64,000 nt of DNA from Halorubrum tebenquichense DSM 14210 (GTDB lineage: Archaea > Halobacteriota > Halobacteria > Halobacteriales > Haloferacaceae): positions 85,105 through 149,104 of the forward strand of contig NZ_AOJD01000051.1 in assembly GCF_000337415.1 (NCBI RefSeq). Direction: 5' to 3'. A program made the position numbers and the translations under genes. Each line of letters starts with the position of its first letter. Position 1 is the first letter of the stretch. Shown here piece after piece: positions 17,336 to 25,693 of the stretch. Under the pieces are notes generated by a model, which saw nothing but the letters and a program-made list of their open reading frames with translations, had not been told where the DNA came from and searched no databases.

Positions 17336-18355
17336 TCACTCCGTCCGGACGCGGACCTCGATCCCGTCGGCGTCGGTGACGGCGATCCCGTCGTCGCGCT
17401 CGTCGACGGTGATCCCGACTCCGCCCCCGCTCCCGACTCCGCCCCCGCTCCCGACTCCGCCCTCGCTCCCGACTCCGCCCCCGCTCCCGACTCCCCCTCC
17501 GCTCCCGGCTCCCGCCGCGACCGCGTCGAGTCGTGCCCGCACCGCGTCCAGCGCGGTCTCGTCGGGCACGACCACCTCGAACCACGCGAGGCCGCGTCCG
17601 CCCGCCGGGGTCGTCCGTCCTCGCCATGTGTTCGCGCCGAGGTGGTGGTGGTAGCCGCCGGCCGCGACGAACCGAACGTCCGGGCCGGACGTTCCGACCT
17701 CGAAGCCGAGTCCGTCGACGTAGACCGCCTCGAACGCCGACAGCGAGGTGACTTCGAGGTGGACGTGGCCCACGTCGGTGCCGGCCGGCGCGCGGTCGAC
17801 GGGGTCCGCGGAAGCCGTCCCCTCAGCCTCCGTTTCGCCCGTCGCGGCCGCGACGACTCCCTCGACGTCGAGCGGTTCGGTCGCCATGCGTACCCCGCCG
17901 TTTTCGTCGACCGGCCACTCCTCTCGTGGCCGGTCGCGGTAGATCTCCACGCCGTTGCCCTCGGGGTCGTCGAGGTACAGCGCCTCGCTCACGAGGTGGT
18001 CCGAGGCACCGTCGAGCCGCCACCGCTCCCGGACGCGGCCCAGCGCCTCACCGAGCGCCGCCCGGGACGGGACCCGGAACGCGGCGTGGAAGAGACCGGC
18101 GTCGGTCCGGCTCCGCGCCGGGCCGTCGGCGTCGCGTTTCAGGACGAGTAGCGGCGTTCCGTCGACCCCGAGCGTCGCGCGCTCGGCGGTGCGGTCGAGG
18201 ACCGCGAGGCCGACCACGTCCCGGTAGAACGCGGTCGTCTCGTCGAGATCCGCGACCCGGAGCGCGGCGCGGCCGACGCGCGTCCCCGCTGGGAGTCGGT
18301 CGTCCCCGTCGCTCGCGGCGGTGCCGGCGTCGTCGCGGTCGGCGCTGTCGGTCAT
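17336..18355 (-). CDS. Two-domain VOC (glyoxalase/extradiol dioxygenase-like) protein
   Basis: A 339-residue protein with two vicinal-oxygen-chelate modules, at about residues 25-140 and 185-335. Module 1 has GLFHAAFRV and GNGVEIYRDRP; module 2 has VGHVHLEVTSL, GYHHHLGANTW and DADGIEVRV, a plausible His-His-Glu metal site. The arrangement resembles CatE-type catechol 2,3-dioxygenases, but the substrate is unknown. Module 2 is interrupted by a glycine-rich repeat (see separate entry). Start ATG 18355 is preferred; 33 upstream codons in frame look non-conserved. Confidence 0.82.
   Translation of the reverse strand: MTDSADRDDAGTAASDGDDRLPAGTRVGRAALRVADLDETTAFYRDVVGLAVLDRTAERATLGVDGTPLLVLKRDADGPARSRTDAGLFHAAFRVPSRAALGEALGRVRERWRLDGASDHLVSEALYLDDPEGNGVEIYRDRPREEWPVDENGGVRMATEPLDVEGVVAAATGETEAEGTASADPVDRAPAGTDVGHVHLEVTSLSAFEAVYVDGLGFEVGTSGPDVRFVAAGGYHHHLGANTWRGRTTPAGGRGLAWFEVVVPDETALDAVRARLDAVAAGAGSGGGVGSGGGVGSEGGVGSGGGVGSGGGVGITVDERDDGIAVTDADGIEVRVRTE
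17414..17516. repeat. 18-base minisatellite inside the VOC gene
   Basis: About five near-identical tandem 18-base units of the type CGACTCCGCCCCCGCTCC. On the coding strand each adds G-S-G-G-G-V to the protein; one unit has Glu for Gly. The length is a multiple of three, so the frame is kept. It lies in a surface loop of the second VOC module and should vary in copy number between strains. Confidence 0.8.
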
Positions 18356-18495
18356 CGGGCCGACTACGGTCGCCCGCGCGTTCAACGCGTCGGTCGCGGC
18401 GTCGGCCGCGGAGGGGTCCGGCGACCGCGGCACTCCCGCCCGAACCTTCCCCATCGTCCGTTAGAATCAAGCGGACACGCGACCCAGAGTGTGGC

Positions 18496-18915
18496 ATGAG
18501 CGCCGAACAGCAGGAACGGGCCGTCCGGTGTCTGGTCGCGAAGGTCGGCCTTGACGGCCACGATCGGGGCGCACACGTGATAGCGCGGGCGTTCCGCGAC
18601 GCCGGCTTCGAGGTTGTCTACTCCGGGCTCCACCGCGCGCCGGACGACATCGTTCAGGCGGCGGTGCAAGAGGACGTCGACGTGCTCGGCATCTCGATCC
18701 TCTCGGGCGCGCACAACACGCTCGTCCCGAAGGTCATCGAGGGGCTCAAGGAGTACGACGCGTTCGACGACACGCTCGTCCTGGTCGGCGGGATCATCCC
18801 GGACGAGGACGAGGCCGACCTGAAGGAACTGGGCGTCGCAGAGGTGTTCGGACCCGGGACGCCGATGGAGGAGACGATCGAGTTCATCCGGAACAACGTC
18901 CCGGAGCGCGCGTAG
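18496..18915 (+). CDS. Methylmalonyl-CoA mutase B12-binding (small) subunit
   Basis: A 139-residue cobalamin-binding domain protein. AKVGLDGHDRGAHVIARAF contains the DxHxxG-type base-off motif whose histidine ligates cobalt; VLGISILSGAHNTLV and VLVGGIIPDEDEADLKELG complete the Rossmann-like fold. Acts with a separate large subunit not in this window, converting methylmalonyl-CoA and succinyl-CoA. The stop abuts the MeaB ATG. Confidence 0.93.
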   Translation: MSAEQQERAVRCLVAKVGLDGHDRGAHVIARAFRDAGFEVVYSGLHRAPDDIVQAAVQEDVDVLGISILSGAHNTLVPKVIEGLKEYDAFDDTLVLVGGIIPDEDEADLKELGVAEVFGPGTPMEETIEFIRNNVPERA

Positions 18916-20112
18916 ATGGACGGGTCGGACGCACCCGCGCTCGGGGACGCGCCGACGCTCTCGGCGGCCGACGCCGCCCTCGTCGACGAGCTACTCGACG
19001 GGAGCCACCGCGCCCTCGCCCGCGTGATCACGAAGATCGAGAACCGCACGCCCGGGTACCGCGCGATCGTCTCCGCGCTCCACGAGCACACCGGCGGCGC
19101 GGACGTCGTCGGGATCACCGGCTCGCCCGGGGCCGGGAAGTCGACGCTGGTCGACAAGCTCGCCGCCGACTACCGCGACCGCGGCGACACCGTCGGCGTG
19201 ATCGCGGTCGACCCCTCCTCGCCGTACACCGGCGGGGCCGTCCTCGGCGACCGGATCCGGATGGGGTCGAACGTCGGCGACATGGACGTGTTCTTCCGGT
19301 CGATGAGCGCCCGCGGCCAGCTCGGCGGCCTCTCGACCGCGACCGCGGACGCCGTGAAGGCGCTCGACGCCTTTGGCAAGGACGTAGTGATCTTAGAGAC
19401 CGTCGGGGCCGGACAGAACGAGGTCGACGTGGTCCGTACGGCCGACACGGTCGCGGTGCTGGTCCAGCCCGGCTCCGGCGACGACGTCCAGACGCTGAAG
19501 GCCGGCATCCTGGAGATCGGCGACGTGTTCGTCGTCAACAAAGCCGACATGGACGGCGCACAGCGGACCGTCGCCGAACTGGAGGAGATGGTCCACCGCC
19601 GCGAGGGCGGGACGACCGGCCGCGACGCCGGCCACCACGGCGCGGCGTCGATGGCCTCGACCGGCGCGGACGGCTCCGGGTCGGGCCACCGCGACGCCGG
19701 TCACGCGGGCGGTTCCGAGAGCGGCGAGACGGGAGACGCCGCAGGGGTCGCGGACGCGGACGACGCGGACGACGACGAGTCGTGGACGCCGGAGGTGTTA
19801 GAGACCGTCGCGAACACCGGCGAGGGCGTCGCGGCGCTGATCGAGACGTTCGACGCGCACGCGGCGTACCTGCGGGAGTCCGGCGAGATCGCGGCGACCG
19901 AGCGGCGGCGGTACGCCGAGGAGATTCGCACCCTCGTGCGCGCGGACGTGGGGGCGCTCGCGACCGACGAGATCGAGCGCCGCGGCGGGATCGACCGCCT
20001 CGCCGAGCGCGTGCGCGACCGGGAGACGGACCCGTACGCGGTCGCCGAGGCGATCGTGGGCCCGATCGCGGACTGCGTCGAGGAGACGGGCGACCGAGCG
20101 CGCGACGAGTGA
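18916..20112 (+). CDS. meaB: MeaB/ArgK-type G-protein chaperone of methylmalonyl-CoA mutase
   Basis: A 398-residue GTPase. Walker A GSPGAGKS is at 69-76, followed by VIAVDPSSPYTGGAVLGDRIRM, LETVGAGQNEVDVV and NKADMDGAQ. Between about residues 225 and 290 there is a Gly/Ser/Asp/His-rich insert that is not part of the family core; helices resume at WTPEVLETVANTGEGV. It loads or repairs the B12 cofactor of the mutase and is transcribed with the small subunit with zero spacing. Confidence 0.92.
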   Translation: MDGSDAPALGDAPTLSAADAALVDELLDGSHRALARVITKIENRTPGYRAIVSALHEHTGGADVVGITGSPGAGKSTLVDKLAADYRDRGDTVGVIAVDPSSPYTGGAVLGDRIRMGSNVGDMDVFFRSMSARGQLGGLSTATADAVKALDAFGKDVVILETVGAGQNEVDVVRTADTVAVLVQPGSGDDVQTLKAGILEIGDVFVVNKADMDGAQRTVAELEEMVHRREGGTTGRDAGHHGAASMASTGADGSGSGHRDAGHAGGSESGETGDAAGVADADDADDDESWTPEVLETVANTGEGVAALIETFDAHAAYLRESGEIAATERRRYAEEIRTLVRADVGALATDEIERRGGIDRLAERVRDRETDPYAVAEAIVGPIADCVEETGDRARDE

Positions 20113-20196
20113 TCCGGGTCGCCGCGGCGCTGCGCGCGCCCGCCGACTCCGGCCGCGTCCCACGGGTATAAGTCGCCAGCGAACCAACAGTTTTCC

Positions 20197-21150
20197 ATGA
20201 AGCTCAGGAACCTCCTCGGCAGCGCCGTCCTCGGCGTCGGCGCGCTCGCCGCGCTCAACACCGGCCTCCGGTACGAGGGCGAACTGGAACCCCCGCTCGA
20301 CGGCGACGACCGGACCTTCCGCTGGCGCGGGATGGACGTCGCGTACACCGAGGCGGGCGACCCGGACGACCCGGACCTCGTCTTACTCCACGGGATCAAC
20401 GCCGCCGGCTCCTCCGGCGAGTGGCGTGCGGTGTTCGACGACCTCGCCGCCGACTACCACGTCGTCGCGCCCGACTTCCCGGGGTACGGCCGCTCCGACC
20501 GGCCGCCGCTGCGGTACTCGGCGGCGCTGTACGAGGACTTCGTCCACGACTTCCTCGCCGACTTCGACGAGCCGGCCGTCGTCGCCTCCTCGCTGTCGGC
20601 GGCGTACGCGGTCGCGGCCGTGGACGACGGCGACGCGGAGGGGGGCGTCGACCTGCGCGGGTTCCTCGCGGTCTGTCCGACCGCGACCGCGGGGCCGAGC
20701 CCGGCGAAGGGGTGGCTGCGCGAGCTGCTCCGCGCCCCGCTCGTCGGGCGGGCGCTGTTCAACGGCATCACGTCGAAGCCGTCGATCCGCTACTTCAACG
20801 CCGACCACGGCTACGACGACCCCGCGAACCCGAGCGCTGAGTGGACCGACTACGAGTGGCGCACGACTCACGTCGAGAACGCGCGGTTCGCGCCCGCCTC
20901 GTTCGTCTCGGGGAGCCTGAACAGCGAGATCGACCTCGCCGCCGCGCTCGCCGGGTTGGACGTCCCGCCGACCATCGTCTGGGGTCGCGAGGCGACCGTG
21001 AGCCCGCTTACCGACGGGCGCGAACTCGCCGACGCCGCCGACGCTCGCCTCGTCGTCTTCGACCGGGCGCGCCTGCTCCCGCACGTCGAACACCCCGAGC
21101 GCTTCGTCGAGACGGTCGAGGAGGCGCTCGCGGCGGGCGCGGCGGCGTAG
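20197..21150 (+). CDS. Alpha/beta hydrolase
   Basis: A 317-residue alpha/beta-hydrolase fold protein. Oxyanion-hole LLHGINAAGSSGEWR, then the strand DYHVVAPDFPGYGRSDRP and the nucleophile elbow VVASSLSAAYAVA, where small residues replace the usual glycines (Sm-x-S-x-Sm). TIVWGREATVSPL and ARLLPHVEHPERF supply the Asp/His region. The N-terminal 20 residues are hydrophobic (LLGSAVLGVGALAAL) and may act as a membrane anchor. Substrate unknown. Confidence 0.82.
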   Translation: MKLRNLLGSAVLGVGALAALNTGLRYEGELEPPLDGDDRTFRWRGMDVAYTEAGDPDDPDLVLLHGINAAGSSGEWRAVFDDLAADYHVVAPDFPGYGRSDRPPLRYSAALYEDFVHDFLADFDEPAVVASSLSAAYAVAAVDDGDAEGGVDLRGFLAVCPTATAGPSPAKGWLRELLRAPLVGRALFNGITSKPSIRYFNADHGYDDPANPSAEWTDYEWRTTHVENARFAPASFVSGSLNSEIDLAAALAGLDVPPTIVWGREATVSPLTDGRELADAADARLVVFDRARLLPHVEHPERFVETVEEALAAGAAA

Positions 21151-21259
21151 GGCCGTCGGTCGGATCGCCGTCTCCGCTCTTTCAGCCCCCGACCCGTCCG
21201 GTTCTCATCGCTGAGGATCGGGCGGACACGAATATAAACGGCCTCCCCGGACGGTGCCC

Positions 21260-22024
21260 ATGACCAGCGAGACGCTCCGCGTCTTGTGCGTCGACGACGA
21301 GCCCGGACTCGCCCGGCTCGTCGCGACGCGCCTCGAACGCGACGACGACCTCGACTGCGAGACCGCCGTCGAAACACGCCCCGACGACGCGCTCCGTCGC
21401 ATCGAACGCGAGTCGTTCGACTGCGTCGTCAGCGACTACGACATGCCCCGCCTGACCGGCGTCGAACTGCTCTCCGCGGCCCGCGAGGTCGACCCGGACC
21501 TCCCGTTCCTCCTGTTCTCCGCGACCGGCCCGGCCGACATCGCGGCCGAGATGGTCCGCGTCGGCGTCAGCGACTACGTCTCGAAACGGGGCGGCGCGGA
21601 CGGGTACACCGCGCTGTTGCGCCGCGTCAAGCGGGTCGCCGCCGGCGGGACCGAGGGGTTCGGGACCGAGGGGGTCGGCGACCCGTCCGCGGCGTCCGTG
21701 ACGCTCGACGGGATCTGTACCGTGGCACCCGACGGGACCTTCGAGTTCGTGGGCGAGGAGTACGGCGCGCTGTACGGCTACGCCCCCGAGGAGTTGGAGG
21801 GGGAGCCGTGGCAGCGGCTCCACCCCGAGCCGGCGATCGAACACCTCGAAACGAACGTCATTCCGGCCGTGACGGGCGGGGAGCGGTGGACCGGGACCAG
21901 CACGGGGCTCCGGGCCGACGGCAGCCGGTTCGCCGAGTCCAAGATGGTGAGCGCGACGGCCGACGACCGGCTGCTAATCTCGGTGTCGCCGCTCGACTCC
22001 GTCCGTCAGGTCGCGGACGACTGA
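21260..22024 (+). CDS. Response regulator with receiver and PAS domains
   Basis: A 254-residue protein. Receiver at residues 5-125 with LCVDDEP, phospho-acceptor D59 in VVSDYDMP, and VSKRGGADGY carrying the conserved lysine. PAS-like domain at about 150-250 (VTLDGICTVAPDGTFEFVGEEYGALYGYAPEEL). No histidine kinase or DNA-binding output domain. A TATA-like AATATAAAC at 21231-21239 sits about 25 bases before ATG 21260. Its 3' end overlaps the convergent DUF4442 gene by 51 bases. Confidence 0.85.
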   Translation: MTSETLRVLCVDDEPGLARLVATRLERDDDLDCETAVETRPDDALRRIERESFDCVVSDYDMPRLTGVELLSAAREVDPDLPFLLFSATGPADIAAEMVRVGVSDYVSKRGGADGYTALLRRVKRVAAGGTEGFGTEGVGDPSAASVTLDGICTVAPDGTFEFVGEEYGALYGYAPEELEGEPWQRLHPEPAIEHLETNVIPAVTGGERWTGTSTGLRADGSRFAESKMVSATADDRLLISVSPLDSVRQVADD

Positions 22025-22573
22025 CTGTCCCCGAGCCTGACGAACGCCCCCGGCCCACTCGTCGCGGCGCACGTACAGCGTCTTCTCGCAGGCCGCGTGG
22101 ACGGTCCCCGCCTCGTCGACGAGCGAGACGAGGTACTCGCGGTCGGTCGACTCGCCGGGGTCGAGCGTCTCGCGGAGCCGCTCCGTCTCGGCCGCCGGGA
22201 GTTCGAACTCGGCGTACAGCGTGTCGCGGCCGGGTTCGATGAACTCCAGCGCGGCCGACTTGTCCCACACGGTGAACCGGTCGCCGAGGACCCGCCGGAG
22301 CATCATCATGTACACGGGATCGATCGCGCCGTAGATGCTGCCGCCGAAGATCGTCCCGACCGCGTTCCGAGTGCGCCAGTTCAGGGGGAGCCGGATTCGG
22401 ACGTAGCGCCAGTCGGCTGCGATGTGGTCGACGCGCGCCCCCGTGCCGCGGTACGCGGGCAGGAGGTTGAACCCGTAGCGCCAGAGCCGCGTCCGGCGGC
22501 TCTCGGCCGGCGGGTCCTCGCGTACGGGTCGCGGCTCCGGATCGCGGTCGACCCCGGTCGGGGAATCGCTCAC
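21974..22573 (-). CDS. DUF4442 (hotdog-fold, thioesterase-like) protein
   Basis: A 199-residue protein starting at GTG 22573. The core RNAVGTIFGGSIYGAIDPVY followed by DRFTVWDKSAALEFIEPGR and ETLYVRRDEW is typical of the DUF4442 hotdog family, related to PaaI-like thioesterases. A catalytic Asp or Glu is not clearly seen. Longer upstream frames run into element B and are rejected. Its tail overlaps the response regulator gene by 51 bases. Confidence 0.78.
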   Translation of the reverse strand: MSDSPTGVDRDPEPRPVREDPPAESRRTRLWRYGFNLLPAYRGTGARVDHIAADWRYVRIRLPLNWRTRNAVGTIFGGSIYGAIDPVYMMMLRRVLGDRFTVWDKSAALEFIEPGRDTLYAEFELPAAETERLRETLDPGESTDREYLVSLVDEAGTVHAACEKTLYVRRDEWAGGVRQARGQSVVRDLTDGVERRHRD

Positions 22574-22659
22574 GGCGATCCGCGGCGGGCCGGCGACAAA
22601 CCGGTGTCGGAACCGGCGACAACGCGCCCCGGGTTGTCGGTGTCTTACATCACCCCACA

Positions 22660-23042
22660 CGGTTTCTACTGCGCGTGCCGCCGAGCGGTCGCCCTCGGCG
22701 ACCGCGAGGCGCACCGCGCGAGGGAGTCGGCCGCGACGAGGGCGACCGAAGGGAGCCCGACGGACGCGGCCGACGAGGCTGGGGAGGCGTGAGGTGCGGT
22801 TGCTGTGCTGTGCGGGGCGGGAATCGAAGGGGCAGCCGGGAGGACGAAGACGCGCGACGCAAGCACCGCAGGAGTAAGCAACGCGAGCGACGAGGAGCAC
22901 AGCGAGCGCATCGAGTCCTCCCGGCTGGGGCTTCGGCGGTCGTGTCCGTGTTGGTGATCACGTATCGCCGAGCGGCTGGGGCTTCGGCGGTCGTGTCCGT
23001 GTTGGTGATCACGTATCGCCGAGCGGCTGAGGCTTCGGCGGT
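22660..23042 (-). ncRNA. Candidate structured RNA element, copy B
   Basis: Fills the gap between the DUF4442 gene and SRP RNA. Reading leftward: three leader boxes (22922-22940, 22973-22991, 23024-23042), a 13-base stem with arms 22915-22927 and 22833-22845, the block CGAGGCTGGGGAGGC region (22774-22794), a 10-base stem GTCGGCCGCG/CGCGGCCGAC (22726-22735 and 22765-22774), the block GAGGGAGTCG, and a nine-base hairpin (22685-22693 and 22697-22705). Compared with C the arm sequences differ but remain complementary. A TTATAAA box is missing here (TACGTGA in its place), so this copy may be silent or read through from the SRP RNA promoter. Spurious reading frames across it share no protein constraint. 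Confidence 0.6.
22922..23042. repeat. 51-base tandem duplication in element B
   Basis: The unit at 22922-22972 is identical to 22973-23023; a third, diverged copy of its first 19 bases follows at 23024-23042. Each starts with the leader box (CGGCTGGGGCTTCGGCGGT). Copies A and C have a 63-base period instead. Confidence 0.9.
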
Positions 23043-23130
23043 CTCGGTCGTGGCGAGGTCAATCGCGTACAGCTAATCGACCCGAGCGTATCCCAACGAA
23101 CCAGCCGCTAATCAGTCAAAAACTGCGTAT

Positions 23131-23437
23131 GAATGGCGGACAGGCGGGGGAGCCCGGCGTTCCGTCACGGGGTATCCCGATTGCCTCCTCCACCCCGCGA
23201 CCCGACGAGCGACGGGCGTCCGGCGGTGGGCTGCTCGCTTCCGCGCCTGACCCAGTGTCGCCGACGAACCGCGACGGACCGCTCCTGCGAGCGGGCGTCG
23301 CGGACCGCTGTCCCCGGCGGACGAGGCTTCCACGTTGGCTCTCGGGGCCCGTGCCGGTCTGACCGGACGTGCCCGCTGTTCGGTCCCCGCTAAAGACTGC
23401 CTCACGGGTTACGAGCGGGGCCTAACCGCCCGACCTA
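23131..23437 (-). ncRNA. ffs: Signal recognition particle 7S RNA
   Basis: The minus strand carries the SRP domain IV (helix 8) signature GGTCAGGCGCGGAAGCGAGC followed by AGCCC at about 23225-23257, diagnostic of archaeal SRP RNA. The 5' end is set at the TAGG near 23437, 26 bases after a CTTATG TATA-like box; the 3' end precedes a run of five T (23118-23122). The length of about 307 is as expected for haloarchaeal 7S RNA, and the ends can pair (GGGCGG with CCGCCT). Ends are estimates. It scaffolds SRP19 and SRP54, and SRP19 is encoded at 40621. Confidence 0.93.
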
Positions 23438-23530
23438 GTCCGTTCGACGATATTCGGGTCCGGCATAAGGGCCTTTCGTTCGGCGAGCGTCGGCCGCGGG
23501 GTCGGGCCGCCGCGCGAGAGTGACAGGGCG

Positions 23531-23944
23531 TTACGACAAGACGGCCCGGGCGTACGCCGCCGCGGAGAGCGGCAGGGGGATCGACAGCGCGACGACGGCG
23601 GGCGCGTGCCACACCAGCCAGAGGTTGTCGCGGAACACCGGGCTCGGCTCGACCGCCGCGGCCCAGCTCGCCGCGCTCAGGGTGGTCGCGAACGCGAGGA
23701 CGACCGCCACGCCGGCGAGCGTCCCGGGGTCGACGTTCCCCTGCTCGACGGAGGCGATGACGACCGCGCTCAACAGCGCGAACAGCGTGATTCCGCCCCA
23801 GCCGACGACGCCGGACGCGTAGTACGTCGCCAGCTGCGACGCGTACTCCGGCCCCGAGATGACCGCGTACGGCGCGACGAGCGCGACCACGGTGACGACG
23901 GCTGCGGCGATTCCCACCCGGCGCGAGACGGCGCGGAGGTCCAT
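23531..23944 (-). CDS. Small haloarchaeal four-helix membrane protein
   Basis: A 137-residue hydrophobic protein with four predicted membrane segments (VGIAAAVVTVVALVAPYAVI, GWGGITLFALLSAVVIASV, LAGVAVVLAFATTLSAASW, APAVVALSIPLPLSAAAYA). Start ATG 23944 (MDLRAVSRRVG) is preferred; 36 codons upstream in frame are unsupported. No known domain; function unknown. Confidence 0.7.
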   Translation of the reverse strand: MDLRAVSRRVGIAAAVVTVVALVAPYAVISGPEYASQLATYYASGVVGWGGITLFALLSAVVIASVEQGNVDPGTLAGVAVVLAFATTLSAASWAAAVEPSPVFRDNLWLVWHAPAVVALSIPLPLSAAAYARAVLS

Positions 23945-24058
23945 ACTCGCCCTCGGAGTCGAGCCGCGGTAAAAGGACCGGATCGGACGCACCGACAGCG
24001 CCGCGACGACCCGGACCGTTCCCGTAGCGTTTTGCCCCGGCGGCCCCCACACCGGAAC

Positions 24059-24517
24059 ATGTCACTCGACGTCGACCCGCCGGATCCCCCCGAACTCGCC
24101 GCCGTCGACCCGAACGAGTACGAGGACGCCGAGGTCTCGGGCGGCGAGTACCGCCGCGACGAGCTGGAGGCGTTCCTCCGCGAGGGCGCGTGGGAGGAGG
24201 CGTTCGACGAGTGGACGGCCGGCAGCGACATGGACGAGGAGGACTGGCGGATCGCGCTCGACCTCGGTCTCGTCTCCCGGTTCGACTTCTTCTGGGACGA
24301 CTTCGCCGACCGCGTCGGCTATCACGCGCCCGGACTGCCGGAGGACTGGAAGGAGCGCGACCTCCACCCGGACCTGGACTCGTGGGGGACCGTCTCCGCG
24401 ATCAACGCCGGTCTCACGGAGCTGGGCCAGATCGTCTGCGAGACGCTCAAAACGGAGTACATCGACTGGGAGGCCGACTTCGACGCGCCGGACGACCTCC
24501 CGGACTTCGAGGCGTAG
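24059..24517 (+). CDS. Acidic haloarchaeal protein of unknown function
   Basis: A 152-residue soluble, very acidic protein rich in tryptophan and aromatic residues (EDWRIALDLGLVSRFDFFWDD, DLHPDLDSWGTVSAINAGL). No recognised motif. The ATG at 24059 is preceded by a TATA-like region shared with the divergent membrane protein gene. Haloarchaeal composition throughout supports coding. Confidence 0.7.
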   Translation: MSLDVDPPDPPELAAVDPNEYEDAEVSGGEYRRDELEAFLREGAWEEAFDEWTAGSDMDEEDWRIALDLGLVSRFDFFWDDFADRVGYHAPGLPEDWKERDLHPDLDSWGTVSAINAGLTELGQIVCETLKTEYIDWEADFDAPDDLPDFEA

Positions 24518-24566
24518 CGGGCGTCCCGGTCGCCGCCCGCCCCGGCCACCGCAGTCTCGCGGCCCC

Positions 24567-25592
24567 TCAGTGCCCCCAGAGGTTCCCGTCCGGATCGTAG
24601 CGCGCGTCCATGATCCGGTCCCACTGCGCGTCGGAGAGGTCGAGGTCTGTCGCGGCGACGTTCTCGTCGAGCTGGTCGACCGTCCGCGCGCCGACGATGG
24701 GAACGCAGGTGAACTCGTCCCAGCCGGAGAGCCACGCGAGCGCGACCTGCGCGGGCGTGGCGTCGAGCTCGTCGGCGACCTCGCAGACCGCGTCGAGCAC
24801 CGTCCAGCCGCGCTCCGAGAGGTAGAAGCGCTCGAACCGGTCGTCGAAGCTCGCGCGCGACCCGTCGGGCGCGATAACCTGCTCGGGGTCGTCCGGGTCG
24901 GCGCGCTCGTACTTCCCGGTGAGGAATCCGCCGGCGAGCGGGGAGTACGGGCAGACGGCCAGGTCCTGATCGATACAGACGTCGAGGTACTCGCTCACGT
25001 CCTCGTAGTAGCCCGCGTGGTGGAGCGGCTGGACCACGTCGAAGGCGGCGTAGTCGTTGACGTCGGCGGTCCACTGCGCCTTCGTCAGCTGCCAGGCCGC
25101 CATCGTCGACGCGCCGAGGTGGTGGACCTTCCCCTCGGCGACGAGTTCGTCGAGCGCGCGCATCGTCTCCTCGATGGGCGTCCCGTCGTCCCAGCGGTGG
25201 ATGTAGTAGATGTCGAGGTAGTCCGTGTCGAGGCGGTCGAGTGTCCCCTCGACCTGCGCGCGGATGTGCTTCCGCCCCAGCCCGGAGTCGTTCGGGCCGG
25301 GCTCGCCGCGGCCGTCGAACGGGAAGTACACCTTCGAGGCGATCACGTAGTCCTCGCGGTCGCGCTCGGCGAGCCACTCGCCGATGTACTCCTCGCTCGT
25401 CCCGTGGGGCGTCCCGTAGACGTTCGCCGTGTCGATGAAGTTGATCCCGCGGTCCGCGGCCGCGTCGAGCAGTTCGTGGGCCTCCTCGCGGCCCGTCTCG
25501 ACGACGCCGTTCGTCTCGCGTCCGAACCGCCACGTCCCCAGACACAGCTCCGAGACGCTGAGCCCGGTGTTCCCGAGTCGCCGGTAGTCCAT
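24567..25592 (-). CDS. Aldo/keto reductase
   Basis: A 341-residue NADPH-dependent oxidoreductase of the TIM-barrel AKR superfamily. The tetrad is D54, Y59 (INFIDTANVYG), K87 (VIASKVYF) and H132 (YYIHRWDD). The cofactor-binding end VPIVGARTVDQLDENV is intact, and length is usual. Physiological substrate unknown. It resembles potassium-channel beta/YhdN-like AKRs. Monocistronic. Confidence 0.9.
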   Translation of the reverse strand: MDYRRLGNTGLSVSELCLGTWRFGRETNGVVETGREEAHELLDAAADRGINFIDTANVYGTPHGTSEEYIGEWLAERDREDYVIASKVYFPFDGRGEPGPNDSGLGRKHIRAQVEGTLDRLDTDYLDIYYIHRWDDGTPIEETMRALDELVAEGKVHHLGASTMAAWQLTKAQWTADVNDYAAFDVVQPLHHAGYYEDVSEYLDVCIDQDLAVCPYSPLAGGFLTGKYERADPDDPEQVIAPDGSRASFDDRFERFYLSERGWTVLDAVCEVADELDATPAQVALAWLSGWDEFTCVPIVGARTVDQLDENVAATDLDLSDAQWDRIMDARYDPDGNLWGH

Positions 25593-25693
25593 GCCGGCAC
25601 GTCTCTGGGCGGACAGGTAAAGCGTGGCGGCACCGGCGGCCGACGTGGATCAACCGGCGGCGGGAGGTCGGAACGTTCGGCCGGGTCCGGCGG

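Noticed and set aside
17414..17516. Tandem repeats as a possible CRISPR array
   Set aside because: Units are contiguous 18-mers without spacers and encode Gly-rich protein in frame.
22650..23012. Arg/Pro-rich reading frames across element B (and 60193-60867 across C)
   Set aside because: Frames extend into neighbouring genes, and the two copies share stem pairing rather than protein-like substitutions. A short peptide cannot be strictly excluded.
23112..23405. 97-codon open frame on -
   Set aside because: It lies inside the SRP RNA gene, which has the domain IV signature.
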